From the NCBI GenBank assembly GCA_033065855.1, contig JAVXUO010000638.1:456501-520500 (forward strand): DNA of 64,000 bases. The letters are read 5' to 3'. Positions within the stretch are counted from its first letter, which is position 1, and the number at the start of each line of letters is the position of its first letter. The DNA comes from Escallonia rubra. Lineage: Eukaryota > Streptophyta > Magnoliopsida > Escalloniales > Escalloniaceae. The position numbers were made by a program, and so were the translations under genes. The notes below the pieces were generated by a model. The model saw only the letters and a program-made list of their open reading frames with translations, was not told the origin of the DNA and ran no database searches. Shown here piece after piece: positions 12,323 to 24,784 of this stretch.

Positions 12323-13239
12323 TATTATAACGAGATGCTGCTGGAATATGACAAAATGCGTGCTGTAACTTAAGCTACTGGTTTTGTATTTTTTTCTCAC
12401 CAAAAAAAAAAAAACATTCCTCTTGTTCAGGCTTGAGTTTTGACGGTTCAATACGGTTCTTTTGATAATTAATAAGGTGGTTTTAGCACTGATTGGATAA
12501 AAAAAATAAAGATTACGATAAAAGAGACTAATAACAGTGACCATTGTGCTTTACACACGATAGTTTGTACTTTATTAAATGTCAAATTTTTTGAAAGAAT
12601 TTTTAGAAATTTAGGTTCGGAACCTCTTGGTTTATTTAGATTTTTGAACTTCTGGCCTTCAAATTTTTAAAAGTTTCTATTCGGGTCAATGTTATTGCCA
12701 CACTTTAGTCTTAATGTAGCAACCCCTACTGTCCCCGAGCCTTAGCTCACCACTCCCACCACGCGCGTCACACATACTTTGTCTTGTATATATGTAGCCC
12801 ATAGATGTATTGTACAACACAGCTTCATACAATGCAGTCAAATGGCTTTTTGTACCAAAATCCTTTCTCGATGGTTTCAGTTCTACCAAGAATAAAATGA
12901 GGATTAAATACTTACTCAACTCACGTATTTCAAGTTATTAGGCACTTTGAGGCCTACATCTAAGCACCAAGAACTTTACCACCACTTGACTTAGTCATAA
13001 ACCACCCCTTCTCGTCGTTAATAACACTGCAAAATCGTACTTTTCTAATAAAAATTATGTTTTGCAAGTTTTTTGTCTGTGAGATATGTCGCTTATATAT
13101 ACGGTTAAAATCGCTTAAGCCACACCTAACATGAGATCAATAGCAAGAACTTCAAGTATGTGAACTCTAAACTTCAAAAAACATACGAAAAATGCAAAGT
13201 TTAAATCTTGGTTTTCAGATTTAACGGTAGAATCCAAGT

Positions 13240-13405
13240 TCTCTTACAGTAGGGGTGATGTGTTAAGAGAGAGAGGGATTCCAACTGAGAAGAGAGAGAG
13301 AGAGATGTAACTCATGGGTTAAAATGTGCTAATGTGATAAAATGTGGTGCTTTGGATGGTTAAGATTAGTTACAGCATCCCTGCTGTAACCCATGATTAC
13401 AGCAA
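13240..13405. repeat. Relative of the palindromic fold-back element
   Basis: The left side carries a TACAGTAGGGGTGATG word, and the right side carries CATCCCTGCTGTAACCC followed by ATGATTACAGCA. These are the same end words as in the element at 5051-5220, again with a GA-rich interior. The left end is more eroded. The termini are approximate. Confidence 0.4.
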
Positions 13406-13916
13406 CTAATATGACTAGTCATGATAAGCATTGTTGATGGCCAACACACATTGAATATGGCTCGTAGATCTGGCACGCCACTATTTTGGGCTTGCTTTCT
13501 TGTTCCTACATTACCGGAAGCCCAGAGTAAGCCAAGGCACATTTCCAGCTTGCTTGAAGTGTGTCCTAAATCCAATGAAGCGTGGCAAGCATGGATACGC
13601 CCATACCTTCGTAAGTCACGAAATGTGCTTTTCTCGAAACGTGCACACAACGATGTGACCGCATTTCATTAAGATCCCCATCGACCGTGGGCCATATTGT
13701 AATTGTCGTTAAAAACGTTTCTTAACGTGTTACCAAAAACCTTAACAATTGGTGCTAAAAATGACAAAAGCTATTGCTTTACGGAAATATATGATTGCGT
13801 AATGCGTTCTCTCCTAAACTATATTGTATATTTTTCTTAACATTATGATTTTGACTTTCATCGACTACATTGACATCGACTGACTGAGAAAAATCTTTAG
13901 TACGACGGTAATGACT

Positions 13917-14068
13917 ATAACGTAATATAATAAACGAATTATATTTTTTCATGCAGTAACGAGTCAAAGTCTTATTATTCTCTCGTATCGTCATAACGTG
14001 ATATAATAGACGAATGATATATTTTCATACAGTAACGATTCAAAATCTTATTATTCTCTCGTATCATC
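13917..14068. repeat. Two-copy 76-bp tandem repeat upstream of ATG18
   Basis: Copy A is 13917-13992 and copy B 13993-14068, directly abutting and both starting ATAACGT and ending CTCTCGTATC-TC. They differ at roughly eight to ten positions. They lie about 250 bases upstream of the TATA-like run that precedes the ATG18 gene, so they are in its promoter region. Confidence 0.75.
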
Positions 14069-14314
14069 AGTTCGATATCGTTACCTACATCATCGCTATC
14101 ATTGCAAGATAGCAATTACGCGCAAATACCATGTAAATCTCCCTTTTGAACTCGGAAGAAACTCCCCCACTTTTTCCCCATTTCTGTCTCGTCTTCTCTC
14201 TTTCTCTGTCCTCCGTGAAAATAGGGGAAAGTCAAGTCTTACAGATTTTATACTTACAGCGCAAACAACAGACGACAGGCGGAGCCCAATCAGGTGTACA
14301 TCTCTGATCTGTCG

Positions 14315-14325
14315 ATATATATATA
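14315..14325 (+). promoter_or_regulatory. TATA-like run of the ATG18 gene
   Basis: An ATATATATATA run is followed directly by a GA-dinucleotide tract, and a second GA tract lies near 14376-14388. Such GA tracts are common in plant 5' leaders and can bind BBR/BPC-type GAGA factors. Transcription would begin near 14350. Confidence 0.4.
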
Positions 14326-14503
14326 GAGAGAGAGAGAGAGTAAAATCAACAAATAGCAAGAAAAGGGAAATTGGAGAGAGAGAGAGAGTCCTTTTCAAGT
14401 CAGACCTAAAGAAGCTTGAACACCACAACACTTGCTGCTAAACGAAAGCGAGAAGCAGAAAGCACCGCGTGGACTTGGCGTGTGCTCGATTGGTAGCAAT
14501 CGG

Positions 14504-14626
14504 ATGATCGTAGGCCATCGGGAGTCGTCGGTTACGGCGGCGGAAGTAGCGCTGCACGGCGGAGGAGTGGAATTCTGCGGCGAGTCGGTGGTGGTTGGGA
14601 GAGGCTTGAGCGGAGGTGGAGGATGA
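14504..14626 (+). CDS. Upstream ORF overlapping the ATG18 start codon
   Basis: This is the first ATG after the TATA-like run. It opens a 40-residue frame (MIVGHRESS at its start, glycine-rich at its end). Its stop codon TGA at 14624-14626 overlaps the main start ATG at 14623 as ATGA. No other ATG lies between. If the leader is unspliced, ribosomes would meet this frame first and finish it exactly on the main start, so it may repress or couple translation of the autophagy protein. The peptide resembles no known family. Whether it is translated is not known. Confidence 0.4.
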   Translation: MIVGHRESSVTAAEVALHGGGVEFCGESVVVGRGLSGGGG

Positions 14627-17600
14627 AGAAGGACAAGAGCAAGAACACTCGGCTGTTGCCTAATTCCTTAAGGATAATCTCGTCTTGTATCAAGACTGTG
14701 TCCACTAATGCCAGCACCGTCGTGCGCTCCGCCGGTTCTTCCGTCGCCGCCTCGATTTCCGGCTCCGGCGACGATCAGAAGGATCAGGTCTTTGTTTTAC
14801 TTCCTTTAATTCTCTCCGTGTTTGCTTGAATCTTTACTTGTTTTTGGTTGAGATCATGCCGTTGTGATGAAATTATGATTGCATGTTGAAGAAAGATACA
14901 TTTCACATTTCGCTTGTCAGGTTTCTTGAATTCTCTTTGCCTTTACTTGAATTTGTACTTGCTTTTGTTGAAGTGATATTTTTGTATACATTTAACGCCA
15001 TTCGTTTCAATTCTTGTTTTTTCTTCTCAATAATTTTAGACTGCTTTTGATGTGCATGCATGTGAACAAGAATGCAGCACTATATTTTGCTTGTTAAGTT
15101 TGTTAAATATTCCTTGAATTTTTCCTTGCTTTCGGTTGAAAAGATATCCTTGTACTCATTCGACGCCGTTTGGTTCATTTGTTGTTTTATTCTTCCAACT
15201 CATAATCTTGGACTGTTAAGTTGGTATCAATGCATGTGAAGAAGGATAACAGTTCCATATCTTGCTTGTCAAGTTTGTAAAAGTGTGTGTTAGTCGAGAT
15301 CAATAGTTAATTGCAATCTTCGTTTAAATTTCTTTTTGGATTAGGTGATTTTAAGTTAATTACAGAAGTGAGATGATTTAGCAACTTCCCTTCATTCATA
15401 TGATTGCACTTGAGATTTAATTGACAATGAACAGGCAAAAAGTGTACACTGTTTCATAGATTTTGTTGATTTTAAGTATGATTTGGATGGATATTATATC
15501 TACGCGAAAGAGTATTGTTTCCTGTTTGAAATGCGTATACAATGGCACACTTTTTGTCCTGATGTACGTGAAGATGAGGAGCTTTATAGTCTGAAGGTAG
15601 GTCGGTACAAAGAACAAGAGATGGCTTTGTTAAGAATTTTTTAGCTTAAACTGTCAGTCTACCTTCACTTGCGTGGTGTGGTGTTTTCCGCAACAACTTA
15701 ATCTGCTTATATCCATCTGATGTGTGTCTGGCTAAAAAATTTCCCCGCTTCCCTGATATAATTGTGTTGTCCACCCCCCACCCCTCCCATGCCTTGTATA
15801 AATCGTTATATCCATCATTATCATTACTGTTACCATTGTTGGCAGCGTTATCGTTTACGATGAGATAATTGGCAAGGTTAGAGTTATTATACCTCTATTA
15901 GGCGAGTGAGGAGAGTTTCTGTTTTTCCTCTAATTAGAGGGATTTAATATAAGTAGAGAGAGGCTATATGGCTATGCACCTTGATTGATGCCAGTAATCT
16001 TTCATCTAGTTAGAGATGCACACCTTTTCTGTTTTGGCCTTGCTGCGCCCTTTAAGAAGGCTTTTAGTGGACTTTGTCAAATAACGGTGTCAACGGCATT
16101 GTCAAATGCAGAGCTCTTCTTGATCATCTTCAGATTTAGGAGTTGAGGATGTTGTATTCTATTTAAGTCTGTTAAGATAGAGGTTGTTGCAATATATTCA
16201 GCTTCCTAAATTGTCATTTTGCAAGGTGTCACAGAAATAATCTTCCAAGTGTCTTGGCTCCAAAATTGTAGAATAGTCTAATGGAACTTAACTTTATATT
16301 TTTCTTTAGCTTCAGAATTATTTATTGGTGTTTAGTACATGGGCTGGATTAGGGATCAGATAGGGTTTTTTACTCTTTGTAAGTCATGATTTGACAACTA
16401 CTCCAGCCTATATGTAATCTTGGTAAACTGTTGTGCTCCAGTTTCTAGCTTCTGATTTTTTTATAATGCCATTTTCCTCTTTGTGCTTTATTCCTCTAGT
16501 TTTTTTTTTACCTGACCAGTTCCTAATAAACAGGTGACCTGGGCTGGCTTTGACAAATTAAAGCTTGCTACGGCTGCTTTCCAAAATGTCCTTCTACTTG
16601 GTTATCAGAATGGTTTCCAAGTCATTGATGCCGAGGACGCCTCTAATTTCAGTGAATTGGTTTCAAAGCGTGATGGCCCAGTAACATTTTTACAAATATT
16701 GCCAGTTCCGTTATCGTCTAGTGGCAGTGGAGGATTCAGATCATCACATCCTTTACTGTTGGTTGTTGCGGGAGACAAAGCAAATGGATCAAATCCAAGC
16801 CAAAATCGAGCCCATATGAATGGCTCTGGAAGGGATGGTTCTTTGGAGTCCAAATCGAGGAACTCTGTCAATTCACCCATGGCTGTTCGGTTTTACTCTC
16901 TTTCATCCAAATGTTATGTGCAAGTTATCCAGTTTCAGTCGGCTGTGTACATGGTTAGATGCAGTCCTCTGATAGTAGCTGTGGGTCTTGAATCACAAGT
17001 AAGCTACAAGACATTCATGAGATTAAAACTATGTGACTTACATTACAACCAGTGGTTCAATGCACAGATTACAACACGAATGTGCACTTGGAAAATTTTG
17101 AAGTAGAGTCACATGGTCAGTATGGTTTATCATGGACACAAGTTGATTGAAAGGTCCGATTGTTGTACTAAGAACTTGTTTTTACATGGGTGGTGGGGTT
17201 TTTTTTTTTTTTTTTTGGGGGGGGGGGGTGGGGTTGGTCTTAAGCTTGGGATTGAATGCCTCGTCTTCTTCCTTGATCTTAATTTTGCGCGAATAGTAGA
17301 ATCACGTATGATAGCCCCTTAAAAAGACCTGAGTATTCATTAGTTCTAGTCGCATGAGATGTTTGCGCGTGTGTGTTGTGTGGTGGGGGTGGGGGGTGTG
17401 TGGTTTATGTCTTAAGCTCGTGATGTACCTGTCTTCTTCCTTGTTTGTAATTTTTACTAATTGTAGGATCACGCATGATAGCCGTGAAGTTGATCGGCTG
17501 TTCTTTAATTTAATGTAGGCTTTTAGATGCCCTGGGGAAGGAATGTGTGTCCGGTTGATGGTGTAAGGAGAGGTAGGGCAAGACAGAGAATAACATTGTT

Positions 17601-20600
17601 AGAAGCAGTTAGAAACGGCTTAAATTACAAAGAAGTATTTTAGCGTGTGTTTGGAAAGGGAGAAGTGGAAGAAGCGAATTCGTGTAGCCTAATTACCCTG
17701 GGGCATGGTTTTACTTGAATTTAATTTTCAGTGGAAGTGTTAAAAAAATTAAGAAAGAGGACTATTCGGATTACCTAGTCTTACAGTGAGTTTGGCTTTC
17801 TTTTGGTGTATTATGGCTTATTGGTCAGAATGGTATAAGCTTGTGCAACAGATAAAGGGCCAAGATAGAAAGACTTGTTGAAGGTTAAAGTGCTGAACAT
17901 TGACACAAAGTAGAGGAAGAAGGATACCATGGAGTTTCTCCCGTGGCATCACTTCCTTTATGGAATTTCGCCCACAGAATATGCATCACTGTTAAGCTTA
18001 CACACGCATCACATAAATTATAGACAGGGTAATTGGCTTGAAAATTTTCGGCATCTTGTTTCCTTTTTTATTCAGAAAGGTCACATGGATATATTTATAT
18101 TTGTGCTTACACGCATATATGTCTTTGCGTAAATATATTTATTTACTCATAAATTTGCAGTAGATTTGTCCCCTAGCTGCAGCCAATACCGAATACAATG
18201 CTCGTGTATATTATAATTCCAACTGATTGTGCAGGGTCCATAGGGATCTTGCCCGAAGTAATTTACTTTTTGTTTTCCTGCTTATGAATTGCATCGGTTG
18301 CGATGCTTGATTCTTTGATTGGGGACTGCTTCTTATAAAAAAAGGGAAAAAAGAAAAGGCCTAAGTTGACAGTGGGACCAGGAACCCTGTGGCTTAGATA
18401 TCTTATGTTTCTATTCGGTGGCAGATATACTGCATTGATGCGCTTACCCTGGAGAAGAAGACTACCATTGCAACCTATCCAATTTCTCATGGAGGTCAAG
18501 GAACATTTGGTGTCAATGTTGGGTATGGTCCAATGGCTGTGGGTCCGAGGTGGTTAGCTTATGCTTCTGTCAACCCGATTGTCTCAAACACGGGTCGCTT
18601 AAGCCCAGTAAACCTCATTCCTGCTATTAGTCCATCTTCATCACCAGCTAATGGTAGTTTAGTGGCTCGTTATGCGATGGAGTCCAGCAAACAGTTGGCT
18701 GCTGGGATAATCAACCTGGGCGACAAGGGATATAGAACCATCTCTAATTCTCCTGTTAGGTTTGCCGCACCAGAAACAGTTCACGCAGGAACGGTTAGTA
18801 TGTGAATGGTAGCATTATAATGATTTCGAATTTTGTTCTGTTTGTTGTTCGAAAAATAGAATGCCTTTTTAGATTGGATTGAGTATCCAGTTGCGGAGTG
18901 CTTGTTCGTTTTATTTTTGATGCTTAGTCGATTGTTAATCACTGAGACACTGAGAGAAATGGAAAACACCTCCTTGATCGCGTAGGGCTGCCACTTTTAT
19001 GCTAAATTCTCTAAGAGATTGTGAAAAAGTGATATGCTGCCCATCCTGGCAGCATGAACTGAGGCCTCATTTGGTTAGTTATACATTTTAATGGTCTTAA
19101 TCATGTTCTTACATTAGAACTTGACAGACATCCTTTTAGGTGCAACCATCAAGCAATGTTGGGGAATTCATAATCTTTTAATATATGATCAGTTCCACGA
19201 TTACTAGAAGTGTAGAGACCATAGTTATTAAAGGCGCAGGCGCACCTAAGGCGCAAAGGGTCCCTGGAGCCTAGGCGCAGGAGCACGCCTTTTCGAAGTG
19301 AAGTGCAAAATAAAAATAAATAGATATTATTCCATTAAACCAATAAAATCACATAAAAAATTCAGAATATGGTAATTTAATAAACTTTGAACACTTGAAA
19401 AAGTTTCAAATCTAATTAGAAGTATTTGATTCTAACTAAATATGACAACGTCATCCTTATCATTAGTGAAGGCTAAAGCAAGAATGTTTTTCCTCAAAGG
19501 GGAATCATAGGCTCCAAATCTGGTAGAGGTTCCTCCTCAATTTCATCTTCTTTGTCTACAAGTTGAAGTGAAGGAGATATTTACTTAAAGAAGAGTAACA
19601 ATTAGAGACGGGACGCTAGCACAATGAACAACAATTCGACAATCAATTGATTATAGATTTGGGGTTTTAGTTTTTTTTTTTTTTGTGTGTGGTTTAGATA
19701 TTGATTTATTATGTTATGAAATAAAGAATAAAAAATAATGTACGGTTGAGATGATGCTATGATGCAAAAATAAAAAATTAGGATTTTTGGGCTTTTCTTT
19801 GCGCCTCCACCGCCGCCTTGCGCCTAGGCGCGTAAGGCGCGCGCCATTTCGAAGGGGCTGCGCGAGGCGCAGTCCTACGCGAGGCGCAGAGAGTGCGCCT
19901 TGCTCCTAGGCGCGCCTTTGATAACACTGGTAGAGACTTAATTTCTCAAATATTATGCTTGTGATAATTGTCACTTTTCAGATGGCTTGCTCAGACATTA
20001 TGTAAAGCATGACTAGGGCCGTCTAAATTAGGGAACAAAGGGGCCCTGATTTCCTTTCCTTTATTCTTTGGAACCAAAAAGCTAAGAACTAATGTTCAAT
20101 GAATCGAGAAGCTGAACTAAAGGAAGAAGTACATCATATAAATAACTATATTCTGGATATTGGTCTTATGTTATAACTATTTGCCTGGGTACAGGTTGTT
20201 GTCTATGATGTTGCCTCAGGAGTTACCCTGTCACAGTTCAAAGCGCATACAAGCCCAATATCTGCGCTGTGTTTTGATCCTAGTGGAACACTTTTGGTTA
20301 CTGCCTCAGTAAATGGGAATAGCATGAATGTATTTCGCATCATGCCTTCTGTTACACACGGTGGATCAGGAAATCAAAGCTCTGACTGGAGCTCTTCTCA
20401 TGTGCATCTTTACAAGCTGCATCGTGGAATGACATCAGCTGTTAGTACAAAATTAGCTCTCGTTTATTGAATTTTCTAGCGTCTCTTCCCAAATGGTCTA
20501 TGTGAACTGTTTTGCTTCCTCCCTTTCCTGTGTTTCTTTTTTTGACAGATCATCCAAGACATTTGCTTTAGTCGTTTTAGTCAGTGGGTTGCTATTGTTT

Positions 20601-23463
20601 CATCCAAAGGGACTTGCCACATTTTTGTTCTATTTCCCTTTGGTGATCACGCTGGCTTGCAAACGTTCGATTCTTTCGGCAACCATCCTGCGCCTTCTCC
20701 GGTTCTCTCTCTACCATGGTGGTCCAATTCACCTATCGCCCTTAACCAGCAATCTACTCCACCCCCACCTCCCGTTACCCTCTCCGTTGTCTGCAGGATT
20801 AAAAATAATAGCTCTGGACTTCTTAATTCAGTCAGCAATGCTGCTGCTTCTGCGGCGGGAAAGGTTTTTGTGCCATCTGGCGCTGTTGCTGCTGTTTTCC
20901 ACAATTCCATGCCTCTCAGTTCTGAAAATGTTCACAGAAGGGTTAATTCCTTGGAGCATCTATTAGTATACAGTCCATCGGGCTATGTGATTCAACATGA
21001 ACTTCTGCCGTCATTTGGGAGTGAACCAAGTGATATTGGTTCAAAGAGTCGGTCAAGTTCAAATTTACACACCCAAGATGTGGACTCAACGGTGACTGTC
21101 AAACCTGTCCAATGTTGGGATGTATGCCGAAGGTCAGATACACCAGAAAGAGAGGAATGTATCTTCGTGACTGCATCTGATGGACGAGAAGCTGCAGATA
21201 TGATTGATAACACAAATGACAGTTGTGGGGGGGAAATCTTTGTGAAAAGCAATTCGATAAAGTCCCATGAGTGGTCCTACTGGTTTCTGTCCAACGCTGA
21301 AGTACAAATAATCTCATGTAAATTACCAATATGGCAAAATACCAAGGTATGATAGTCCTTTAGATTTGCAATTCCCTTGGAATTTCCACTCTAGTTTTTT
21401 GGTTCTAATTTTCTTCATCACCGGCGTAGATTGTTTTCTACATGATGAGTCCACCAAGAGTGGAAAGCCTTGCGGGTAGAGAGTTTGAAATTGAAAAGGT
21501 ACCTTGTCACGAAGTGGAAATAAAGCGGAAGGATCTGTTGCCTGTTTATGACCCTTTCCATAGCATTAGTTCAGACTGGAATGGCAGGTAATGACAACTT
21601 TTTGCTCTTACTCGAACGAATCAATCTCTTGATTTCAGCTCTATAACTTATTCACTCTTGTCTGGGGTGTACATTTTTGGTTGACTTTTGGTCAACTTAT
21701 TGGCCATTGGAAAATTGGTGTAGAAGTAGTGAGTTAATGCTTCTTAGAGTATGCTTACCATGAAAAGTGTACACAAAAGTGCACCTGCTATTACAAAAAA
21801 AGGGCAACATGTAACGTAAATGTTATCAGTAGTATCAGTTCCTATAAACCTAATTGGTTCCTACGTAACCGTACGATTCTCAAGGTTGCATTTGGTTCCG
21901 CTGTTAATATGATCAGTTGTTCAAGAGTTAAACTTACTTAAAGAGGATCAGAGTTGCAAAACTTAATGGTGGAATTTTCATTGTGAATCTGATATAATCA
22001 GTTTTTCAAGAGTTGGATTTACTTAGAGAGGATCAGAGGTACAAAACTTAGGGGTCGAATTTTATTTGCAAATTTAGCAGGATTGATACATGATAATTTT
22101 TTGCATACTCTTGCCACCACCGTAATCAACTCTGAAATGATAACTTAATCTTGATGTTAATTCTCATTCATGGTTTATATGCATTTGATGGTAAGAGGTC
22201 CATCACTAGTCCGCCTCTTAGTTCAACCCATACTTGGTGCATCCTTTTTTCCATCTTCGGGAAGTAGTCCCTGTTCTGCATACTAGAAAACTTAGCACAC
22301 CCTCTGCTAATTTGGACGAGAACTGGAAAATTCTTACTAATTGCTGAAACATAAATTCATCAAAATCTGGCTTCCGTAGTAAGTGCTGCGAAAACGTGAT
22401 TCACGAATGTCTCCTCTATTGCTTTCTCTTACTGTGATCACTGGCTACTTTTGTGCAGAACCCTTTCTGGAAGATATCCTCCTCCATCAATTCTGAGGTC
22501 TCATCACACGAGAGACAAGGTCACTGATGAAACTGTTATCTGCCATTCAAAGCCAGCATCGCTTAGCTCCACTGAAAGCTCAGAAGGAGGTAATACATAC
22601 GTTGCTCTGATATCCATGCCATGACCCACATTCCTAACCCTCCTCGAATGCTTAATAGGTTCTCTCTGCAATCTTTCCGTTATCTAAATTGCTTTAAAAC
22701 ATTCTTCTTTTAAACAATAAAGCCAGGTCCCCAACTTCCATTATAGTCGTGATATAATGCTGCCTGGCATTCACTTCTTTTTGGAGTTATTATTACAAAA
22801 TATTTGGTGCCTTGCTTATATGTGGCTTATCTGCTGTTGGCCGTACCCTAAGGAGTAGAGAAACTTTTGTTTCAAACTTTCTCAGGATCATCCAGAAGAA
22901 CTGAGAGTCTGCTCGATTTGGATCAATTGAATAATGAGAAGTGTAGCCATAAATTGAAAGAGTTAAGTCTGGAACAAAGAGGGTGTAAAGTTCTTGAGCC
23001 ATCCATCCTCGACCAGAAATCAACAGCAACTGAATCTTATCCTTCTCAATACTCTAAGAACAAGGATTTTCATGCTGAAAGCGACGTGCTATGCGATAGA
23101 AGAGCTGTGGGGATAAGCGGGGACCTGCCGTTAGTTGACACTGGTGGGGTTAGCCGAGTCCCAATGGCAACCACTAGCCGTTGTGATTCAGCTATGGACA
23201 TTCTTGCGAAGGTGCAAGAAAAGCCAGCTGCTGCTCCTTCATGCGTGAAAAGGCCAGTTGACATTGAACATTGTTTTCAGGAGGGCTACTATAACGCCTC
23301 GGAACCTGATGGATGCCCCAAGTCAGTTAAAGCTGCAATTACTAACGTGGCCAGCGGCAACGACCACTACAACGGCGAAAAATCTGACTGCGACGACGAG
23401 GACGAGGAACTGCTGGGTGGCATGTTTGATTTCTCTGAAGACGGTAGAGATCCAAACTATTGA
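14623..23463 (+). CDS. ATG18g/h: ATG18 autophagy protein with BCAS3 domain (g/h type)
   Basis: Eight exons join in frame: 14623-14787, 16534-16998, 18425-18793, 20195-20440, 20549-21346, 21430-21587, 22459-22589 and 22886-23463. They encode 969 residues, close to the roughly 930-960 of Arabidopsis ATG18g and ATG18h. The product is a PROPPIN-type beta-propeller that binds phosphoinositides on autophagic membranes, followed by a BCAS3 region. Visible hallmarks are the N-terminal LLPNSLRIISSC motif, VTWAGFDKL opening the propeller at about residue 56, SQFKAHTSPISALCFDPSG near 345-365, and LHRG at 408-411 in place of the FRRG lipid-binding motif of short ATG18s. The BCAS3 part (VFVPSGAVAAVFH, LVYSPSGYVIQHELLPS, WDVCRRSD) is in exon 5. 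The tail is acidic. Intron 3 carries an internal tandem duplication, and the fourth gap (18794-20194) holds a hAT-like insertion. A decayed partial copy lies at 36530-38905. Confidence 0.93.
17196..17510. repeat. Two-unit tandem duplication inside ATG18 intron
   Basis: Two units of about 150 bases, near 17217-17340 and 17381-17500, share TCTTAAGCT, then TGTCTTCTTCCTTG, then a TAGxATCACGxATGATAGCC block. Each is preceded by a G-rich run. Both units also occur in the decayed copy at 37906-38210, so the duplication is older than that copy. Confidence 0.6.
19220..19929. mobile_element. Non-autonomous hAT-like element with 8-bp target duplication
   Basis: The left end reads CATAGTTATTAAAGGCGC and the reversed right end CAGTGTTATCAAAGGCGC. 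The exact 8-mer GTAGAGAC flanks it at 19212-19219 and 19930-19937. Ends beginning with CA plus an 8-bp duplication point to the hAT superfamily. Both subterminal zones are full of GGCGC and GCGCCTAGGCGC words and would fold strongly, while the middle is AT-rich and non-coding. It sits in an intron of the ATG18 gene. Confidence 0.8.
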
Positions 23464-24560
23464 GCATACAGTATTTCCTGCTACATGTTGGTTACTGCTT
23501 TGATGAGTGGAACAAAAGCTGCTGCAGTTACACGGTAGAATGATTGCGCCTAAAGGCCTGTATATATCTGAATGGGGTCGAAGTGAAAGAGTCCCTTCCT
23601 CTCTCTCCACGTACACTTGTAAATGGAAATTCAAAGGGGGTGTAGAAGTTGATCAGGGGTTGCATTGCAGTCTGAGCAACTTCTCTCTCCAAGTTGTATA
23701 GTACGTAGTAATATTTTTGTTTCAGAAAAGGAAAAAAGAAAAGAGAAGTGGGTAAAAGGTGAAAACAAAAAGGGACGACAGAGCATAGTTTTTGTTTTCA
23801 TATTCCTTTCGTCTATTGTTGGCTTAAACAGTCAACTATGTATCTTTGATTAAATGTCTTGGCAAGTTGTCTTAGGCACTTCAGTTTCAGGGCAGCACGA
23901 CCGTTATTGTCTCTACTGTTACCGACCAAGTCATCGGTTAGAGCAAATCTCTGCCCAAAATTAAAGGGAAAGGAGAATCCGTTGCTGACTGCAGAGAAAC
24001 TCTGTACAGTGCAAATACTTCTTGGCATTTAGCTACACGAGGTATTGAACTAGTGAATCTAACAGCCCAACGGCGACTGTGAATGTAGTAAAACACCCTT
24101 TATTTTGGGTAAATTACTATCTGATATCACAATTATATGATGTCAAACTCAAACCCATTTGCTCGATACTTGAAACTGAAAAGCTTACGCTCCGTTTCAT
24201 TACGGTATTTTTTTTTTCACGTTTTTTAAATTAAACAAAAAATACTTGGTAAACATGTATTCTCGTTTAGATATCGTTTCAGAATGACAAAAAATAATGA
24301 AGTACAATTAAATACCACATTGAAAATATTAAAAATCCTTAATCTTGCATATCCTATGCATAAGATAAATTTCAGTAATATTTTTTCAGAAAAACGGTGT
24401 TTTCGCTTTTGGTGTATCTAAAAACCGTAAAATTGCGAGTATTCGCATAAATAAACTACCGTAACACGAATCACCATAAAAACACACATGCCACAAATTG
24501 TACTCATAAATAATTAAAGAAAACCATAAGACCGTTTGCCTAAAGAATTAGCTCAGCACA
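23464..24560. other. ATG18 3' end and convergent spacer
   Basis: The stretch to about 23850 is probably the ATG18 3' untranslated region. The spacer 24060-24560 between the convergent genes is AT-rich. A weak inverted pair (GTTTCATTACGGTA near 24195 against TACCGTAACACGAATC near 24458) may mark an old MITE, but its termini are not convincing. Nothing coding was seen. Confidence 0.4.
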
Positions 24561-24784
24561 AGTGCCCAAGCACCTACTTCTTCTACTTTATCAGCAAAAC
24601 GCCGCACTTGGCACGTACTTCTGAAGCCAAAGCAAGGTGGCCTGGTCCTTCTCCTAGCCAAAGGTGGTTGTACGATTAAATCTTTTGAGGGCTGCCGCTA
24701 GTCTCAGCCCCTGCAATCTGAAAGTCAACAACTTTGGTCAATTATATAACCAAAGAGAACATATACATGCAAAGGGCGTGACAA

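Larger units (their letters stand above)
10520..14310. other. Intergenic spacer before the ATG18 gene
   Basis: It contains a fold-back MITE (10564-10740), an RNase H relic (12125-12322), a palindromic repeat (13240-13405) and a 76-bp tandem repeat (13917-14068). Between 10750 and 12100 nothing recognisable was found apart from T-rich runs near 11220-11270. Frames at 12692-12919 and 13366-13672 show no domain and are judged to be chance. Confidence 0.45.

Noticed and set aside
13366-13672. Opposed frames of 83 and 94 codons
   Set aside because: They are mirror frames over the same bases, with no recognisable domain, splice context or homologous pattern.
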